A DNA stretch of 64,000 bases from Caenorhabditis elegans (GCF_000002985.6 NC_003283.11:17795501-17859500); one strand, 5' to 3'. Counted from the first letter of the stretch, positions 9,986-21,031 are shown. The notes: generated from the sequence alone by a model not told the origin. Made by a program: numbers and translations.

Positions 9986-12900
9986 ATGTTCCTTTCGTCT
10001 ATCAGCTCACCTGATACCTACTCGACTATCCTATTCATAATCGCCGGATTCTCATTTCCCATCCATCTATTTGGTGGTTACTGTATCCTATTCAAAACTC
10101 CTGAAGTCATGAAATCAGTGAAATGGAGTTTGTTCAGCTTTCACTTTTTCTCGGCTTTAATGGACTTTTCTGTGAGCTTTTTTGTTCAGCCGTTCGTCTG
10201 TTTTCCTGTCATGGGTGGATTTTCAATGGGAGTATTGGAATGGCTAAACGTGAATATGGGGATTATGGCGTTTTTCGGAATGATTATTGTTGCATGTACA
10301 GTGCTGGCCAAAAAGATATCCACTTTTGGTTTTTTGTGTGTAACTTTTTTCTCAAGCATCCATTTGACTTGAATTTTTCCGTGTGCATAAAGCGAAATGT
10401 TACGCAAATTTGCGGACCAAACATTACATGATTATCGATTTTTTCTGAATTTTATTTCAATTTTTTGATTTTTTCGTTTTTCCAATTTTCATTATTTTTT
10501 TTGAATTATCAATAAAACGCACTCTGTTTGTTGCACTGGATTTGTTTGGTTGATAAATTATTTTTAAGGTATGGTAAAATCTGTTGGGTGTAAAAATCTT
10601 TCCTTGGACGTCAAGAAAGCCATTGTAGCTGGCTTCGAACAAGGAATACCCACGAAAATGCTCGCGCTGCAAATTCAACGTTCTCCGTCGACTATTTGGA
10701 AAGTAATCAAGAAGTACCAAACTGAGGTGAGTTCGAAAAATAGTATTTTTTAATAATAAATGTTTAGAAATCCGTCGCTTTGAGAATCTCGCCCGGCAGG
10801 CCTCGAGTGACAACCCATAGGATGGATCGCAACATCCTCCGATCAGCAAGAGAAGATCCGCATAGGACCGCCACGGATATTCAAATGATTATAAGTTCTC
10901 CAAATGAACCTGTACCAAGTAAACGAACTGTTCGTCGACGTTTACAGCAAGCAGGACTACACGGACGAAAGCCAGTCAAGAAACCGTTCATCAGTAAGAA
11001 AAATCGCATGGCTCGAGTTGCGTGGGCAAAAGCGCATCTTCGTTGGGGACGTCAGGAATGGGCTAAACACATCTGGTCTGACGAAAGCAAGTTCAATTTG
11101 TTCGGGAGTGATGGAAATTCCTGGGTACGTCGTCCTGATGGCTCTAGGTACTCTCCAAAGTATCAATGCCCAACCGTTAAGCATGGAGGTGGGAGCGTCA
11201 TGGTGTGGGGGTGCTTCACCAGCACTTCCATGGGCCCACTAAGGAGAATCCAAAGCATTATGGATCGTTTTCAATACGAAAACATCTTGGAAACTACAAT
11301 GCGACCCTGGGCACTTCAAAATGTGGGCCGTGGCTTCGTGTTTCAGCAGGATAACGATCCTAAGCATACTTCTCTTCATGTGCGTTCCTGGTTTCAACGT
11401 CGTCGTGTGCATTTGCTCGATTGGCCAAGTCAGTCTCCGGACTTGAATCCAATAGAGCATTTGTGGGAAGAGTTGGAAAGACGTCTTGGAGGTATTCGGG
11501 CTTCAAATGCAGATGCCAAATTCAACCAGTTGGAAAACGCTTGGAAAGCTATCCCCATGTCAGTTATTCACAAGCTGATCGACTCGATGCCACGTCGTTG
11601 TCAAGCTGTTATTGATGCAAACGGATACGCGACAAAGTATTAAGCATAATTATGTTGTTTTTAAATCCAATTGCTCATATTCCGGTACTTTAATTGTCAT
11701 TTCCTTGCAACCTCGGTTTTTTCAATATTTCTAGTTTTTCGATTTTTTTGAATTTTTCTGAAGTTTTTTCAAAATCTGTTGAACATTTTTGATGAATATT
11801 GTGTTTTTAGATTTTGTGAACACTGTGGTGAAGTTTCAAAACAAAATAACCACTTAGAAAAAAGTTACACACAAAAAACCAAAAGTGGATATCTTTTTGG
11901 CCAGCACTGTAAGTGATGTTTTTGGAATATTTTCATCCAGATTTTCAGAATCTGCGCTCGTGTATAGAGATGTAAAAAACGTTTAGCTTTTTCCATAATA
12001 ACACACCCCGGCCTCATCAATTATATTCCTTACTTTTGATTCAAAAAAATGTTAGAAAACAGCGTTAAACTCCCGTTACTTTCCCTTCCATACTGGCCTA
12101 TTTTTAAAATGCCAAACAAAAAAATGCAACCGACACCTTGTGGGTTGCAATGCCAATAGCCTGGCTTGGCCGGCATCAAGTACCGAGGTGCCAAAAAGTA
12201 TCTGGGGCTGCTAACAATATGAATACCACAGAAAGTAGAGCAAACACTAAAATCCTGAAAAAAGGAAAAAAAAACGACAAAAATCAGGAAAAATGGGATA
12301 TTCCAAAATCCGAAAAAGGGACCTAAAAAAGACAAAATTAAAAAAAAAAAGAAAAAAGTTTTGCACCCAATTCTCATCAAATAACAAATCATTTCAGTCG
12401 TACCTATTTCCATCATCAAAATGTTTGAAAACCGTTATTTTGTCCTGTTTGCAATGCACACTTGCTGGCGCTACACTCGGTATCCATTTTTAACCCTGAA
12501 CTACCTAATGGGAATACTTGCCTCTACCGCATCATATCTGGAGATCCCAAATCAAGAGTACGCCAGAACTGTGACGTTCAAAGTGTATCCAAGGATATTA
12601 CTTTATGATACCGCGGAACATCGGATATTTATTCTAGCTATTGACTTTTACTCGCTTATCATTCGCCAATCGTTCTTCACAGCATTATTTCTAATCGAGC
12701 TTATTGTGTTCGTAGTTCTCATCCGGTTGAACATGAAAAAAGCTCTATCTGGGATACGGTCTTCGGTTTCCAGTAAAACATTAAAAATGCACAAGACTTT
12801 CATGACGACTTTAAATATTCAGGTATACTAGATTTTGTTCGTTTTTATCAAACACCTGATTTCAGGTAGCCGTTCCCATAGTCTTCATCTGTATTCCATC

Positions 12901-13111
12901 ATTTGCCAGTATTGCAATACCATTGATCAATGCGGATAATCAAGGCACCAATAATCTTATTTATATAACTTTATCAACTCATGGAGCTCTATCAACATTA
13001 GTCATGGTGTATTTACAGAAATCATATAGGGAAACGGTTCTGCAAATTGTTGGGTGTAATCGGGATGTTGCTGAAAGAAATGTTCGAATTGTGATTCCAG
13101 TTACCTCTTAA
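9986..13111 (+). CDS. srh-family serpentine receptor with Tc1 in its first splice donor
   Basis: Exons 9986-10295, 12398-12822 and 12866-13111 keep the standard srh phases (1, 0) and total 327 codons with no stop. Exon 1 has PIHLFGGYCILFKTP and SVSFFVQPFVC. Exon 2 opens VPISIIKMFENRYFVLF. Exon 3 ends STHGALSTLVMVYLQKSYR. Without Tc1 the donor would read CAT|GTAAGTGATG. Tc1 has entered at the TA of GTAAGT and changed it to GTACAG while keeping the GT. The coding sequence is therefore undamaged, and the gene is inactive only if this weakened donor fails or transcription ends in Tc1. Intron 1 with Tc1 is 2102 nt and would be about 490 nt without it. AATAAA is at 13133. Coding integrity is certain; expression is not. 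Confidence 0.88.
10299..11909 (+). mobile_element. Tc1 transposon, full length (1611 bp)
   Basis: Begins CAGTGCTGGCCAAAAAGATA and ends with its complement. The terminal inverted repeats of 54 bp (10299-10352 and 11856-11909) match at every position I compared. They are flanked by the duplicated target TA at 10297-10298 and 11910-11911. Length and ends match the canonical C. elegans Tc1. The target before insertion, GCATGTAAGTG, agrees well with the known preferred Tc1 site CAYATATRTG. The internal transposase gene is complete, so the copy is potentially autonomous. Confidence 0.98.
10571..11643 (+). CDS. tc1a: Tc1 transposase (Tc1A), 343 aa, two exons
   Basis: Exons 10571-10726 and 10768-11643 are separated by a 41-nt GT/AG intron and give 343 residues, the normal Tc1A length. 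The N terminus (residues 1-50) is the paired-like helix-turn-helix that binds the terminal repeat (QIQRSPSTIWKVIKKY). A second DNA-binding helix-turn-helix follows, with the basic GRPR linker (GRPRVTTH) and SKRTVRRRLQQAG. The catalytic DD34E triad is visible as WSDESKF, QQDNDPKH and NPIEHLWEELE. The enzyme cuts and pastes Tc1 at TA sites in the nucleus. It is uninterrupted. The host srh gene is in the same orientation. Confidence 0.97.
11912..12397. other. remainder of interrupted srh intron 1
   Basis: Original intron sequence downstream of Tc1. It carries A-rich runs near 12260-12360 and ends in the acceptor AATCATTTCAG at 12397. No further element is recognised. Confidence 0.6.
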
Positions 13112-13164
13112 CCTCTTCTCACTTTTGTAATTAATAAATAGATTATTTTATGTGAACTGTCGGG

Positions 13165-14035
13165 ATAAGGTAGAGTGCGCCCAACTGCTATAGGGCATTT
13201 CCTGATGTAAGGGGTTTTGGATCTGCAGCGCATAGGGATTGAGAAACGGATCAGTTTTTAACTGATTAAACCTTTAAAACTAATTTTGGCATCGGACGTT
13301 TTGGTCTGAAACCACAAAAATTGACAGATAAAAACCAAACATTTGAAAAATCAACCGGGCAACTGCTATGGAACCCACGTCTGATTTGAAGGGCTTGGGA
13401 AATTTTTTAAATATTTTTCATAGAAAAATAATATCAATATTGAATTCAGCATACCAAAAAAACCTTTTGTGACTCTGCTTTTATTTTGATAATTCTAAAA
13501 GGGCAGAAAAGTTGGAAAATTCAACGGCCCACTCCTCCCTCTTGAGATTTTTGGGATTTTTCCAATCCCAAAATTAACTTACTAATTTTTTAAACAAAGT
13601 GTCCCAAAAATTTTTCCATGTTTCCGAAAAGTTGAAAAAATGGAAAATTTCGGGAAAATTTCGATTTTTAAACTTTTCTCTCTTTTTAATGGTGATGCAG
13701 TCTAAATTTAAACTCGAAATTGTTTGAAAACATTGAATTTCATAATAAAACTTATTGGAAACTAGTTTTTGCCACTCATCATTTTGGAAGTCGACCAAAA
13801 AAAAATTTTTTTCAACTTTTTTAATGTTTTACTTTTGTTCAAATTATTTGTATTAAAACATTGTAGGAGTCAAAACATGCGACATTTCTTTAAATTTCCT
13901 CAAAAGCTCGTATTTTTCAAAATTTTGGCAATTTGCCAAAACTTTGACCGGAAATTATGAAAAATCTAAAATTTTTCTGAGTGTTTTATTATGATATTCG
14001 GTTGTTTCAAAATCCCGCTACTTCACCTTTAAATG
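13165..14035. repeat. degenerate member of the AAAGGTGGAGTAGCG foldback family
   Basis: The left end AAGGTAGAGTGCGCCCAACTG and the right end GCTACTTCACCTTTA resemble the family termini. The segment 13780-13990 (GGAAGTCGACCAAAAA, ACATTGTAGGAGTCAAAACATG, TTTGACCGGAAATTATGAAA) is shared, in opposite orientation, with 25868-26110, and a shorter version is at 27360-27540. It is non-coding. Confidence 0.7.
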
Positions 14036-14852
14036 TACCTAATCGAATTAAAAACAAAATATATAATTAACTTGTATTCTCAAAATTAGACGGTAATTTC
14101 ACAAAAGTTAATTTCCAGCCGCTGCGTCATTGACAAGTTGGTCAAGTTTCAAACTTCCACTAATTTTGGTCATTTTTTGAGCCGCGATAACGTTTTTTAG
14201 AAGTTTTCAAGAAGTATTATATGAGTATTTTTTCAAAAATCGAAAAATCGAAAAATTTCGTTTTTCGAACAAATTTTCGATTTTCAAAAATTAACTTAAT
14301 ATTTTGGCCATTATTCTTCTTTTTAGAAACAATTTGTATGTCTTTCCTTGTGAGTACATCCAGAATTAGTTAAAAAATCATATTTTATGGTTAATTTTCT
14401 GAACTTTTTTTTTCGATTTTCCAGAAAATCAAAAAATCGCAAATTTGTCGATTTTTTGTTTTTTGAAAATCGAAAAATCGAAAAATTTCGTTTTTCGATT
14501 TTCAATGTTTCGATTTTTCGACTTTTACTGAAAAACATCGAAAAATCGAAAAATGACACCCTTGATCGGTAGAATCTCACAGTTTTTTTTTTTTTGAAAA
14601 TTTAGAATTCCCCACAAAATTGTATATCATTAAATATTATAGATACCATGATTAGAAAATTTTTTACAAATATACAAAATTTCGATATTATTCTTACAAA
14701 AACCCTGTCTTCTTCTAAACTTTTCAATTTGAACAACCAAACAATCACTGGTAATTTGGTTCAGAAAATATTAATTAGAATAGTTTTCCCTGTGAGAACA
14801 AAACAAGTGAAAAACCTAACTTCCCTCATTATTTTCTCCGATTTGTCACTCG
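14036..14852. other. srh upstream spacer with TCGAAAAATCG-rich tract
   Basis: 14220-14560 is rich in self-complementary TTTTCGATTTTTCG and CGAAAAATCGAAAAAT units, a common degenerate nematode repeat. The remainder is the AT-rich upstream region of the srh gene at 14853. No gene is supported. Confidence 0.55.
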
Positions 14853-17294
14853 ATGCTTCCCATCAGCTACCCGGATGTCTACTCCAACATTCTCTATGCA
14901 ATATCTGGATTTTCAATTCCAATTCATTTATTTGGAGGTTATTGTATATTATTTAAAACTCCTCTAGTAATGAAATCTGTTAAATGGACACTATTCAACC
15001 TTCACTTTTGGTCGGCTGCCTTGGATATATTACTGAGCTTACTTGCTCAACCATTCCTGTGCTCTCCGTTTCTAGCAGGATTTCCGTTAGGCATTCTGAA
15101 GTTTGCGCCTACAGATGTACTGGTATTGGTGTTGAAGACTGTATTCATGCGTAAGTTCTTGGCATGAGTGAAGGCATACGAAACCTTTAAAAATAGTTCC
15201 AAGCAGGGAGTACATAAAAATGACCGTTCAGATAAAGCTGAATTGTTTAAAAATAGCCGAAGACAACGGTTAAGCAGTCCAAGGTGTTTCCAGATGTTTC
15301 CAGATTTTTCCCAATATTTTAGAACTTTTTAAAAGTTTCCAAAAATTTATCTTTAGAATTCTGTATCTTTCCCGCCAAAATGTTTTCTGAGAAAATTTGA
15401 ATTTTCCGTCAAAATTGTTTTGATTATTGCGCCGATGAGCCTCAACAAGGATGACGTCACTTACAGTAATTTTACAGCAGTACTACACTACCCCGACCAT
15501 ATCCCCCTACTAACTTCAAGTCAATATTTCATCAAAAACAAAAATTCGAATTTTCTAAAACTACAGTAATCCTACAGTACTCCTACAATACCCCTACAGT
15601 ACTATTACAGTACCCCGACCATATCCCCGCACTAACCCCAAATCAATATCCCTTCGAAAGACAAAAACTTGAAATTTCTAAACCTACAGTACTCCAACAA
15701 TACTTCTACAGTACCCCTACAGTATTACTACAAAACCCCGACCATATCGCCTCACTAACCCCAAATCAATATCCCTTCGAAAGATGAAAACTCAAACTTT
15801 GTAAAATTTCAGTAATACTACATTACTTCTACACTACTCCCCTACAGTACTACCACAGTACCCGACCATATCGCCTCACTAACCCCCTTCAAGTCAATAT
15901 TCCATCAAAAACAAAAACTCAAATATTCTAGAACTACAGTACTTCTACAGTACTTCTACAGTACTTCTACAGTACTTCTACAGTACTCCTACAGTTCCCC
16001 AGCCCCTAACCCTCTTGAAAAGTGTCGCAAACTGAGTTTTCCCAGAGGTTTTTCCATTTTTGCACCATAGGACTGGATTTTAATAATTTCCCCATTTTCA
16101 GTGGTCCCGGTTTCCATAATCTCCATGTTCGAAAATCGCTACTTCATCTTATTTGTCGAAAATCGCCCCAGACGATGTTGGCGATATCTTCGTTATCCAT
16201 TCCTTATTATCAACTACCTTTTTGGAATAACCTACTTTATTCCAATTTTCTTGAATGTACCTAGTGATCAGGAGAATGCCAGGCGCATTCTATTCAATAT
16301 GTATCCAGATGCTTGCGAATACGTCTCTGACAAGAATCTGGTATTTGTGGTGGATATTGGTGACATTGCTTGGTCAAAGATACGAGAAAATGCTCTCACA
16401 TTTTTGCTTCTTTCGGAGATTATAGTGTTGGCAGTGGTGCTTAGAGTGAAAATGAGTCGGGCATTGAAAACAGCGATTAGTGGTGACACACTACGAATGC
16501 AGAAGAAATTCTTACGAGCGTTGAATATACAGGTATCATTGTTTTTTACGAATTGTTTTTTTCTAAGGGCTTCCATGCAGGCGTCTCCGCCTGCCTCGCC
16601 TTCTGTCTAGAGCGGCGCGGAACCCGAAAAGTGTCGGCCGCGTCAAAAAAACCGCCTTTCGCACAATGTGGTGTAAACACCAAGCCTTTGGCTTCTCGCC
16701 ATAGTGAAGAAAAGAGGCGAGAGGCTAGAGTAGGCCTTCCACGAAGGCGAGACGCTGGCAAGGGCACACCACGCCCGCCACACTCCCGCACGCCCGTGCG
16801 CCCGCACGATAACACTCTGTGTACTGCGGCCGACGCTGCGCGGGACCTTGCGGGCGGGCGAGAGTAGCGCCTTCGTGGAAGGCCTAGGTCAGAGTGAGGC
16901 GGGCCGGCAGGCGTCAGGCCCAGAAAACAACGTCTGCCTCCCATGGAAGCCCTAGTTTCTAGTCAGCTTACAAAGGAAAACTATGTTTTCTCAGTCTACG
17001 ATCCTCCAGGGCTTTAGAACTAACTTTTAAAAACTTCAGATCGCAATTCCGATACTCTTGTTCTTTGCCCCCGCCGCAACTGGAATCCTAACAAGCCAGC
17101 AGACGTCCAATGAGCAATTGGAGCACAACTTGTTTGTCATCACAACGTCATTCCATGGAGTTCTATCCACAATTCTTATGATCTATTTGCAAAAGTGTTA
17201 TAGAGATGTATTTATCGGGCTTTTTGGGTGTCGTAAGCCTGATCTTGCTATCAATACAGTAGTCTTACCATCAATTAGATTTAGTATTGCGTGA
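14853..17294 (+). CDS. srh-family serpentine receptor, intact frame, about 327 aa
   Basis: Exons 14853-15150, 16102-16532 and 17040-17294 give 328 codons including TGA. Exon 1 (MLPISYPDVYSNILYAISGF) is 298 nt, four codons shorter than its sisters, and carries PIHLFGGYCILFKTP and LLAQPFLCSPFLAGFPLG. Exon 2 opens VPVSIISMFENRYFILF and contains an unusual arginine-rich insert, NRPRRCWRYLRYPF. Exon 3 has IAIPILLFFAPAATG and SFHGVLSTILMIYLQKCYR, with KCYR replacing KPYR. Intron 1 (951 nt) contains the 123-bp tandem array and intron 2 (507 nt) a GC-rich transposon-like insertion, but the splice sites are normal and the coding frame is clean. Confidence 0.91.
15430..16010. repeat. tandem repeat, about 123-bp unit, CTACAGTA-rich
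   Basis: Four to five copies of a unit containing GACCATATCCCC, then CTAACCCCAAATCAATAT, then ACAAAAACT and CTACAGTACTCCTACAGTAC. GACCATAT recurs at 15495, 15617, 15740 and 15864, so the unit is about 122-124 bp. Inside each unit is a shorter CTACAGTAC(T/C)C(C/T) microrepeat that runs uninterrupted at 15940-16000. It lies in srh intron 1. Confidence 0.93.
16563..16960. mobile_element. GC-rich non-autonomous DNA element in srh intron 2
   Basis: The termini AGGGCTTCCATG and CATGGAAGCCCT are inverted repeats, and inner blocks GGCAGGCG, CCTCGCC and GGCCTTCC also pair. It contains the CGGCGCGGAACC and GTGTCGGCCGC blocks found in the copies at 6690, 24288 and 38225. It is far more GC-rich than the host gene. 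It sits wholly within the intron (16533-17039), so removal by splicing leaves the receptor intact. Open frames inside it are artefacts of GC content. Confidence 0.8.
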
Positions 17295-17399
17295 CACTTT
17301 TTTTCGTGTCTTATTTCTTGTTTTATTATCACACATAAACCTTGCTTTTGTATATGATTTATGGCAGAATGATCTCAAAGTATATGGAATTTTCTGAAA

Positions 17400-17705
17400 G
17401 TTTTTTTTTAATTTCCCGCCAAGATGTTTTTTCAGAAAATTTGAATTTCCCGCCAAAATTTTTTCTCAGAATATTTAAATTTCCCGCCAAAATTCTTTTC
17501 TCAAAAAATTTTTAATTTCCCGCCAAAATATTTTTTCAAAAAATTCAGATTCCCTTGTAAAGCTTTTTCTAAGAAATCTTGAATTTCCCGCCGAAAAACT
17601 TTCTCCAAAAAATTTGAATTTTCCGCAGAAATGTTTTCTCCGAACGTTTAAATTTATCGCCAAAAAAAATTTCTTTAAAATTTTGAATTTCATGTCAAAA
17701 TATTT
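17400..17705. repeat. TTTCCCGCCAAAA tandem repeat
   Basis: About nine imperfect units of roughly 33 bp reading TTTCCCGCCAAAATNTTTT then CTCAGAAAATTTGAA. It is the reverse complement of the longer array at 22205-22820. Confidence 0.88.
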
Positions 17706-18104
17706 TCGAAGGGTGTCACCACAAACGTGAGCGTTGAGTGTGACGTCACATACTACATAAACTACAAACTATTTTTATAGATAGACGTGTTGGATAGAAG
17801 AAACCTGAAAATAAGTGGCTCCGAGCTATGAAAATATGGGCGATCAGGAAAATTTTAAAATAAAGTAACGATCATGGCTTAAAACATAACCCGGAACTTA
17901 TTGGCCCACTGAATAATATTATGGCTATTATGATTTGGACATAAACACGACTATTCAACCTTCAAATAACATTACTTCAAAAATCAGTCAAGTCACCTTT
18001 TTGTTTTGTGTGTAGCGACACAATGCTTATATAATTCAGGAATTTAATTTACACCAGTCTCCCCACAAATATCACTTTCCAATTTCATTTCCAGTCTGTC
18101 TGAA
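17706..18104. other. intergenic spacer, nothing recognised
   Basis: AT-rich upstream region of the broken srh exon at 18105. No gene and no repeat is recognised. Confidence 0.45.
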
Positions 18105-18414
18105 ATGCTTCTAGACTTTATCAAGGATCCCTTTACCTATTCTATATCTTTCTATATAATTTCTGCATTCTCAATTCCAATTCACATATTTGGATCGTAT
18201 TGTATACTAGTTAAAACTCCAGTTATCATGAAGTCAGTGAAATGAGCGCTCTTCAACCTTCATTTTTGGTCTGCCGCCCTAGATATATTCGGTAGTTTAT
18301 TCGTTCAACCACTTCTATGTACTCCTGCATTGGCTGGATTTTCACTAGGACTATGTGGTTGGATGGGAATGCCCACGCCGATTTGGGCGATTGGTTATCT
18401 GGCGCTTTTTAGAC
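18105..18414 (+). pseudogene. srh pseudogene, lone exon 1 with nonsense codon
   Basis: A 310-nt exon of normal srh length with a good donor (C|GTGAGTTGG at 18415), including MLLDFIKDPFTYSISFYIIS and PIHIFGSYCILVKTP. Codon 47, the tryptophan of the invariant KSVKW motif, is TGA (18243-18245). The reading then continues ALFNLHFWSAALDI and QPLLCTPALAGFSLG in the same frame to the donor, so only this nonsense change disrupts exon 1. No exon 2 or exon 3 is found before the next srh gene. The downstream DNA is occupied by a tRNA-derived repeat, a hAT-like element and foldbacks. It is most like exon 1 of the gene at 29410. The locus is both nonsense-mutated and truncated. Confidence 0.92.
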
Positions 18415-18530
18415 GTGAGTTGGCACTTTACACAGAATAAATGCTCTTAATTTCCTTCACTATTACATGTGTACTCCAAACAGGTATCTACTGAAAACAT
18501 TACCTCTAAATAGTCCCAACAGTCTACGAC

Positions 18531-19489
18531 TTCAAAAAGGGATAGCTCAGTTGGTAGTGGTGGCCGCTAGCAATCTGGAGGTCCCGAGCAGACCTGTGCG
18601 GCATTTTGGATTTTTCGGCATTACGGCATAACGGCATTTTCGGCATGTGCCGTGAATTTTTAAATCGGCATTTCGGCATATGCCGCGCTCCAAAAACCGG
18701 GATTATGCCGGCATTCGGCATTCGGCATTTTAAATCATGGTTTTCCAGATTCAAAAAATGCATATAATTTTCATGTTTTTTTAACCAAAATTATATTTTT
18801 TACATTTGTAACGTCACACTACAGAAATAGGCAATGTTTGACTTTTGACAAAATATTGGGTTTTGGTTGGTGGAGGGATGTTGTTGGTGTATTGTAGAAA
18901 TACTTTAATAATGTATAGAGCATGCTCACTGCAAAAGTGTACTGGAATTTCAAATGTTGAATTTTGAAGAAATTTGGTTGATTTCTAAATTTTAAAAATT
19001 CTGGAGCCCCTGAATATTCTTTAAAAACGCTCTGAAAATAGGATACATATTTAGAAGATTTTAGAAAGAAAATAGTAAAAGTTTTGAAGGCAAAAAACTT
19101 TCCAAAAGCTTCCAGAAATCTTTAAAAAAATCATTCTGCAAGACATGCTTATAAATAATTTTTGCTGCAACGGAAACACGAAAATTACGAAAATTTGGAA
19201 CATAGAGAAATAGAAACCAAAGCCAAATTTAAAAAATATATACGGCATAGTGCCGGCATTATGTCGGCATTATGCCGTTATGCGGGTCATTTTTATTTTC
19301 GGCATATCGGCATTATGTCGGCATATGCCGCGAATTTTAAAATCGGCATAACGGCATATGCCGAGTGCCGAATGCCGCACAGGTCTGGTCCCGAGTTCAA
19401 GCCCGACCTCACACCCTAAGTTATTGGGAGCAATCCACGACTGGATTGGCCCCCGGCTAGGACGTGGCTTAAATTATAGGCCAGTGGGA
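18531..19489 (+). repeat. tRNA-derived SINE-like repeat split by a hAT-like element
   Basis: Left part 18531-18588 contains ATAGCTCAGTTGG, a good pol III A-box. The right part from 19388 contains GAGTTCAAGCCCGACC, a good B-box, then ATTGGGAGCAATCCACGACTGG and GGACGTGGCTTAAATTATAGG. Removing the 799-bp insertion and one target copy rejoins the two boxes at tRNA-like spacing. A second copy, on the minus strand, is at 28905-29081. Transcription by pol III is inference. Confidence 0.75.
18589..19387. mobile_element. non-autonomous hAT-like element, 799 bp, 8-bp target duplication
   Basis: The ends are CAGACCTGTGCGGCATT and its complement (TIR about 16-17 bp), flanked by an exact 8-bp direct repeat GTCCCGAG at 18581-18588 and 19388-19395. 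Eight-bp target duplications with short CAG-starting TIRs are typical of hAT elements. Sub-terminal CGGCATAACGGCATATGCCG palindromes are abundant. The interior is AT-rich with no transposase. Confidence 0.9.
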
Positions 19490-20581
19490 TCACCACCTCT
19501 AAATAGTCGCATTCTTAGTTAACAAGGAAAGGAAGTCAACGTAGTCTACAACTTCAATTCGAGACTAATTTTACTAGGTAATTGATGTTCTGACTGTGAC
19601 AAAAGAAATTTCCATCTGTAAGTTGATACTTTTGAGTTCCGCCACGGAATTTTTTGTAATGACCACCTGGTCAGAGCATAAGCTTCCTATTTCGACATGT
19701 GTCTTGTTATGAAGTCTGAGAGACAACATTAACTTCCTTTTCTTGTAATCTGTTTGATCTCTGCTCGTAAAGGCTCAAATTGAGGCTTAACACTATTTTT
19801 GATATTGAAAATAGCAATGGCTGCGGAAGGCAGTTATTTGAAAGCGGCCGACACATTCGGGGGCCGGCCTGGGTGTTCTTTTACCGTTTCTGAATGAGAG
19901 AGGTTTTGTTCAAATACACTCAAAATAATAAAACTGCGTGGCGTGAACGCAGAAAACCCAACTTTTAGGCCCTGCCTCCAAAACGCCCAAACACGAGGAA
20001 AAGGCAAAAGTCGGGACCCCAACCAATATCAGGCCGCCGACATCGTACGGGTTCCGCGCGCCGCTGCGTTTAACTCGTATCGGGCGTGGCGAGCTGTTCC
20101 TTCGAAGACTGTCTTCTATTTAGTGTATTTTGTATATTTTTTTTTTTATTTCCGTCCGTTTTTCTTCGATTCGTGGTGACATCCGCTCAAAGTCCATCGT
20201 ATTTTCTTCTATTATCATGATTTGGAGACTGAAAAAGTAGAATAAGAGTGAAAATAATAAGAGAAACGAAGAAAACTCGAAAAATAAGAAAAATGAAATT
20301 AATTAATATTAAATTAAATAAGTGTCGTTTTACGGTAAACAACGCGCGCTAGTGTAATTTCGGAGTGTCGTTGCTACAGAGAATACTTGAAAGTTTTCAC
20401 CATTTTTAAATCAAACAACTATATACATTTAAAACGCAGAAAAATGCGAAACGAATTGGAAGACATCAGTACTAGATAAAATAAATAAATTTCTTGGAAA
20501 AAACCAGAATTACTAGGCAAAGCCACAACGGCCCGCTTACGGTCCAATTACAGCTCGGGGATCCTGGAAGGGCTAGTTAAC
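19490..20581. repeat. intergenic with a partial copy of the TACACTCAAAATAATAAA foldback family
   Basis: 19915-20100 matches one arm of the complete foldback at 42909-43272. Shared blocks are ACACTCAAAATAATAAA, CTGCGTGGCGTG, TATCAGGCCGCCGACATC, GGGTTCCGCG and GCGTTTAACTCG. The second arm is absent. The rest (19490-19910 and 20110-20580) shows no gene; 20515-20560 has CGGCCCGCTTACGG blocks like those at 21470-22089. Confidence 0.65.
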
Positions 20582-21031
20582 TACCGTATATTCTCTATTA
20601 GAGCGGCATGCCGCACTAATTTCCGAGCTTTCCGCGGAATGCGCACTATTAGAGACTGCCGTTCTACTGGAGACTGCCGTACTAATTTTCGATAACGAAT
20701 TTTCATTTTGAGGTTACTACTTTCGAGAGTACTAACCTCAAAATTCCCTTATAAAAGCTCATATTTTATTTGAAATTCATGAAAATTGTGTATTTTTGCC
20801 TCCCAAAGACACTAAAGTTCAATGGTTAAATGAAAATTTATGAAACCATTGAAGAATGAACAAGAAAATCATCGAAGTAATCGAATATTTGAGGTGGCTT
20901 TCGCAACGGAAAAAAGGGGTGCCGCACTTAAAAGAAACTGCCGCTCTAAGTTTCGAAGAGCCAGTTAGGGTGCCGCTCTAATAGATACGCCGTACTATTA
21001 GATACGCCGTTCAAATAGAGAATATACGGTA
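20582..21031. mobile_element. foldback DNA element, TACCGTATATTCTCTA termini (450 bp)
   Basis: The left end TACCGTATATTCTCTATTAG and the right end CAAATAGAGAATATACGGTA are inverted repeats with TA at both outer edges. Interior GCCGCACTAATTTCC, TTAGAGACTGCCG and TTTCGAAGAG blocks are partly palindromic. A related half-copy starts at 28836. Confidence 0.85.

Noticed and set aside
16546-16944. 132-codon GC-rich open frame on the minus strand
   Set aside because: It falls inside a GC-rich transposon-like insertion; stop codons are rare there by composition and the residues are Arg/Ala/Pro noise.
18531-18600. tRNA gene suggested by AGCTCAGTTGG
   Set aside because: The sequence is split by a hAT-like element, and even when rejoined the stems do not pair; the second copy at 28905 is also not foldable. 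Treated as a SINE-like repeat.
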